A stretch of DNA of 64,000 bases from Anseranas semipalmata. Taxonomy: Eukaryota > Chordata > Aves > Anseriformes > Anseranatidae. Shown here one piece after another: positions 59,946-64,000 of this stretch. Position 1 is the first letter of the stretch. Every line of letters begins with the position of its first letter. A program made the position numbers and the translations under genes. The notes beneath the pieces were generated by a model. The model was given only the letters and a program-made list of their open reading frames with translations. It did not search any database and had not been told where the DNA came from. Location: assembly GCA_013399115.1 (NCBI GenBank), contig VXAA01004089.1:595661-659660 (forward strand), read 5' to 3'.

Positions 59946-62900
59946 TACTAATATTATTCCCTGGCATCTCTTTTTTCTCCCCATAAAGTACATACTCAAG
60001 CTATAAGGACTTTCCAAAGTGTATGCTCAACATTTGAGGACTTTCCTTGGAAAACAATGTTATCAAGAATGAGGAAAGGTTTTCCACACAGAAAAGTACA
60101 ACTTGGCTTTCCAGTTTGAATGCAGGTAGGAAAGTGTCTGTGATTAGAGCAGCAAGCAGAGTTTATTCAGGAGCATCAAAGGTGGCCAAAAGGGATTGAA
60201 GAATGAAGTAGAAACATCCTTAAAGAAATTCAGAACAGATACAGAAAGTGCACAGAAAGCTGAGAGGTAGAGGCAATGGCAGTAACTGAAGAAAGAAAAA
60301 AAAGGAGAAAAATGCTGTATGCACTCTTTCATTGAAGGTTCATTTTCCCGATTACCGCATTCATGGAGTTACTGAAAGACTGTATCAGATGAATATAAAG
60401 TATGCTGTTGCCAGAAGTAAATGTCCAGCCTAGTCTGTTAGCACAGATTGGGCTGGACAACAACAGCAGGAGAAAAAAGAGCAATATTCATTGAAATAGC
60501 AAAGACTTCTGAGATAGCAAAGACTTCTGTTAGCAATATGTCATGGGTAAAACATTGTATAAAGTTCTCATTAAATATACCAATTGCTATGCAAAACATT
60601 AGCTGAGACAGTTTGCACAATTAACAAACTATAGATTTTGCATTACCTATTAAGAAGATGACCTTTTTTGTTTTCCATGGATATTTTCATTATACAAAAG
60701 TATATATTTGTATGTATTATTAGAGATGGCTGTTATATGTAATGGCTGGATGCCGGTAACATACAAATCATGCCTGTAAAGTACATGTCAACAGGCAATT
60801 TGAATTGACCTTCATAATGACTTATTATTCTGAGACACAGCATCATATCTCCAGAGCCTAGGGGTTCCCACCATGTTTTGACTGAGTCATTTCATTACAC
60901 TTTGGTGTCTTGAGGACAAAGGACTGGGCTGGGGGAAGAGAGAAGAATGGTCCCACTGAGGATTCCCAGAAATGTGGTATATTGTCTATGAGAGAAGCAT
61001 ATTGCTTCCTTGAACTGAATAGCTTTAAGAAGAAGAAAAAAAAAAATCAATTCATCTTGGAAGAAGTAATAGTAAGGGCCAAGTCTGTTCTTTCTGGTAC
61101 GTTTTCTTTGGCCCTTGTGTCCTAGGTACATTTCTGTGTCATTCCTGGAGTGCGAAACTGAAAGCATGAAGCTATTAGTTTGGTGGGCTCTGTATCAGGA
61201 AAGGCATGAAAAAAGACCAGAAAATTGGCTTCTTTCACTATGCATTTGTTTGGAGAGAGGAATTTAAAAATGAATAAATAAATAAATTCCCAGGCTACCA
61301 ATGAAATAAAAGCTTCAAATCAAGATGTATTCATTGCTAATGAGGGTGAACCGCAGTCATTTCATTCTCCCACAACTGTGGGGGTTTGGAAATGTGAATG
61401 AGACCTGAGCATCTACAGAAACAAAAGAATGGGAAAAATAAGGAGGGTGGAAGAGGATAGTGATAGCTGGGAAAGGGAAAATCCAGTGAGGGTTAAACTC
61501 AAGCTGGCTAGCAGAGGAAAGATCTGACCTGATGTGTCCCCAGAAGATTTGTGGTAGAACACAGTTATTTTCCAGAGACACAGGCAGCAGGAGTCCCAGC
61601 TCTTCCCTCTTCCCAGTTATTTAATATCAGAGCCAAGAAATTACCTGCAGCTCTGCAAAGTGTTTGGGTTTCAGAAGAAAGTATTTCGGATGCTGACTTG
61701 TGTTTCTGGTCAAAACTGGAATGGCAAATGCCTCTGTCAGAGAGCTGGAGGGTCCTGAGATTATACCCCTGGCTGGACCAGCTCCGCCAGGGGAGAAGAG
61801 ACCCTGACGTCCATACTCTGCACAACAGGGGCTATACCTAGAGACCTCCTCTGCAAACCTTAAATGCCACTTCACACTGGTGTGGTGCAAAGGGCTGGGT
61901 CTCCCCAGGGCACCCTGAGAGAGCTGGGTCCTGGAGCCAACTCTCCATGTACTTCACACAATGAGAGGCAGACTGAAACTCTCAGTAACTTAAAATACAG
62001 GAACAACCCCAGAGCCCAGCTAGCCTTGGCTTCTGGGCCTCCTTCAGAGATGGGGACCTTAATGCTTGCTCTAAATCTTCTGGTGCTCCAGTCTTTAATC
62101 TCTGTGGATCTCATATCCCCACCCATCAAATGAGGATACTTTGCACTCCAGCTTACCTATTTAAAGTTTAGTCCTAGTGTAGCTCTATTGCCTTCCCTGG
62201 AATTAGTCTCAATTTATGCCATAGATAGAAGGTAATTAAACTCTTCCTGTACTTGTCTAGCTGTGTATGTATATCAACTGAATATCCCTAGAGGAAAACT
62301 TGACAGCCTCTGTTCTCCTGACTATTTTCTAGTCAAACTAAGGAACAAAAATACTTTCCTTCTTACTTTTTTTTTTTTTTGTCTTTTTTTTCCTCTGTTT
62401 TAATTCTGAGTAACAAATGAAGAAAACGGGAAACAATGATATTCATACCTTCAGAGAAGGAATCCCAGGACAAGTAAACATTTCCTGCCTCACAAATTCA
62501 CCTTCTTCACAAGCTCTGTTTAAGCACTCATATAACAGCTGTGAGTTGCCTATATAAAACTTTTTGACAGGAGAGTCAGGAGAAGCAAGCACGTCCTTGG
62601 TCTTTAGCACTGTAGTATTAACACATGAGAAGAGGGAAATCTGATCATTTATATTGACACTGTATAGACTGTAATTTCCTTGTTACAAAATGACAGAAAA
62701 AGAATTAATTCTGAAATACAGTAAGCAGCAGAGAAGTGTCCTTATTCAACATATCTTTTGCTGGGTTGTTTTTGAGTCATAAAAAATATACTGATAAAGA
62801 TAAAAAAAAAAAAAGAAGAAGACTCATTCTTAATTCAGCTACAAGAAACTAAACTAGATACCTTTTGGTTTCTATTTGTCTATGAAAATGACTAAGAAAG

Positions 62901-64000
62901 AAGAAATATTTTGGTCTTAAAGACCGGGTTCAGCACAGAGTACTGTTAACACAATCACCTGGAATTCTTGGCTAATGAACCTTGGCTGTGTAGTAAGTAT
63001 TCATCTGACCTCAATTTCTTAAAATAGCTTGCCCAAAACAGACAATGACAACTGTAAGGTAACACATATGTAACTACCATTAGTGTCAAAAGAAGCTATA
63101 CAAACGAGGGGAGAATGAGGCTCATATTCTCTTGGCTCACATCTCCTGTCTAATAAAAAGAAACCTAACTACCAACAAGGCAAGCTACTAGCAAAAGATC
63201 TTTCCCTAGTCTGATATCCATAGTGCCTTGGTTAACCAGTGATGGTGGAAACAATACCAGCTGCAGAACTGATGAAGTTTGATCCCTTTGTACTCAGCAA
63301 AGCCTTAATGAAAAGCTGGAATGACACCTCTGATCCTAACATCTTTATCGCTTCTCCGGCAGAAATTTGCCTCCTTCCCTGCAGATATACACATTTCCCA
63401 TTCTTTATCCCCTCGAGTGCTTTTATAAGCTAGATGAGAACATGGACATTACAGTCTTTGGTGATGTAGAAGTTTGTTATCTAGTCAAAATCAATTGTGT
63501 AGGATCTGTCTATACTTAAAGGAAGAAAAGGAAACAGGTCATTCATCCTATCAGTAGGTGTTTTCCCCAGGAGAAAGAATTTCCCTACTGAAGTGCATGA
63601 ATACAGAAGCTTAATCTCCCTGCAGAAGAACTTGACAATGAAAGACAAAATCCCTTGTACAGGTTCATGTAGTTGGACACTAGGAACTGTATGGTTCACA
63701 ACTAGGGCCCAAACCCTTTGATTTAAACCCATATTTCATAGGTCATCTAACTTGAATCGGTTACTTAGAGGCAGATATGAGTAAGAAGAACACAATGATG
63801 ATTCTGCACAGTGTTTGTCAGCAGCACAAAACTGGTGAATTGACAGGGAACATTACTGCAAAATAAGCAATGTGTGAACACCATCCAATAGCAACATATA
63901 GTACCAACGTCTCAAACATACATGCCTGCACTTTTCATATGTGTTGAAAGGGATATCATGGAGTTCATAACAAAATTCTGTACATTTCACACTAAGAAAT
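59946..64000. other. Unique sequence, no gene recognised
   Basis: Contains the 18-bp-period duplication at 60496-60529, an A-rich run near 61030, an (AAAT)n patch near 61270, T-rich runs at 62368-62390 and an A12 near 62802. No exon, RNA gene or transposon recognised. Confidence 0.5.
60496..60529. repeat. 18-bp-period tandem duplication
   Basis: ATAGCAAAGACTTCTG occurs at 60496-60511 and again, without change, at 60514-60529, with GA between the copies. The lack of differences suggests a recent duplication. Confidence 0.95.

Noticed and set aside
1..64000. CRISPR arrays, operons, phage or bacterial mobile elements
   Set aside because: No regularly spaced direct repeats and no dense same-strand coding; the CR1/MIR content shows vertebrate nuclear DNA.

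Overview
The window looks like a piece of a bird nuclear genome, and I recognise no functional gene in it. The host call rests on three things: CR1 LINE fragments, one ending in the 8-bp tail repeat TCTATGAT typical of avian CR1; a scatter of old, eroded amniote MIR-type SINEs; and long, moderately AT-rich, repeat-poor stretches between them. The species and locus cannot be told from the sequence. Two single N bases (50598, 58585) show it is assembled eukaryotic sequence with two unresolved positions.

Layout. 1-7.6 kb: unique sequence with a (GTTT)7 microsatellite. 7.63-8.27 kb: a fairly well preserved CR1 3' end, plus strand, with a decayed ORF2 tail. 9.7-9.9 kb: a nearly full MIR-type SINE. 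11.2-11.5 kb: a minus-strand CR1 tail abutting a minus-strand MIR remnant. 19.7-20.1 kb: a second plus-strand CR1 3' end of a different subfamily, with a frameshifted ORF2 remnant. 31.5-31.6 kb: a short CR1 3' tail. 39.4-43 kb: three MIR-type remnants. 56.2-57.55 kb: the most eroded element, about 1.35 kb of an old CR1-like LINE whose reverse-transcriptase region is still traceable by short peptide matches. Four pieces of what looks like an old palindromic amniote repeat lie at 17.8, 34.2, 36.1 and 44.9 kb. Simple repeats (poly-A/T, GTTT, AT-rich, polypyrimidine) are spread throughout.

Everything else appears to be intergenic or intronic DNA. The open frames there are short, overlap on both strands and resemble no family I know. 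Several low-complexity-free, AT-rich blocks (for example 25.3-25.75, 27.06-27.26, 29.64-29.87 and 36.6-37.2 kb) have the look of conserved non-coding elements, but only a comparative alignment could show that. I found no convincing undescribed biological system. The most useful observations are the layered ages of the CR1 copies, the ancient LINE at 56-57.5 kb and the dispersed palindromic repeat family.
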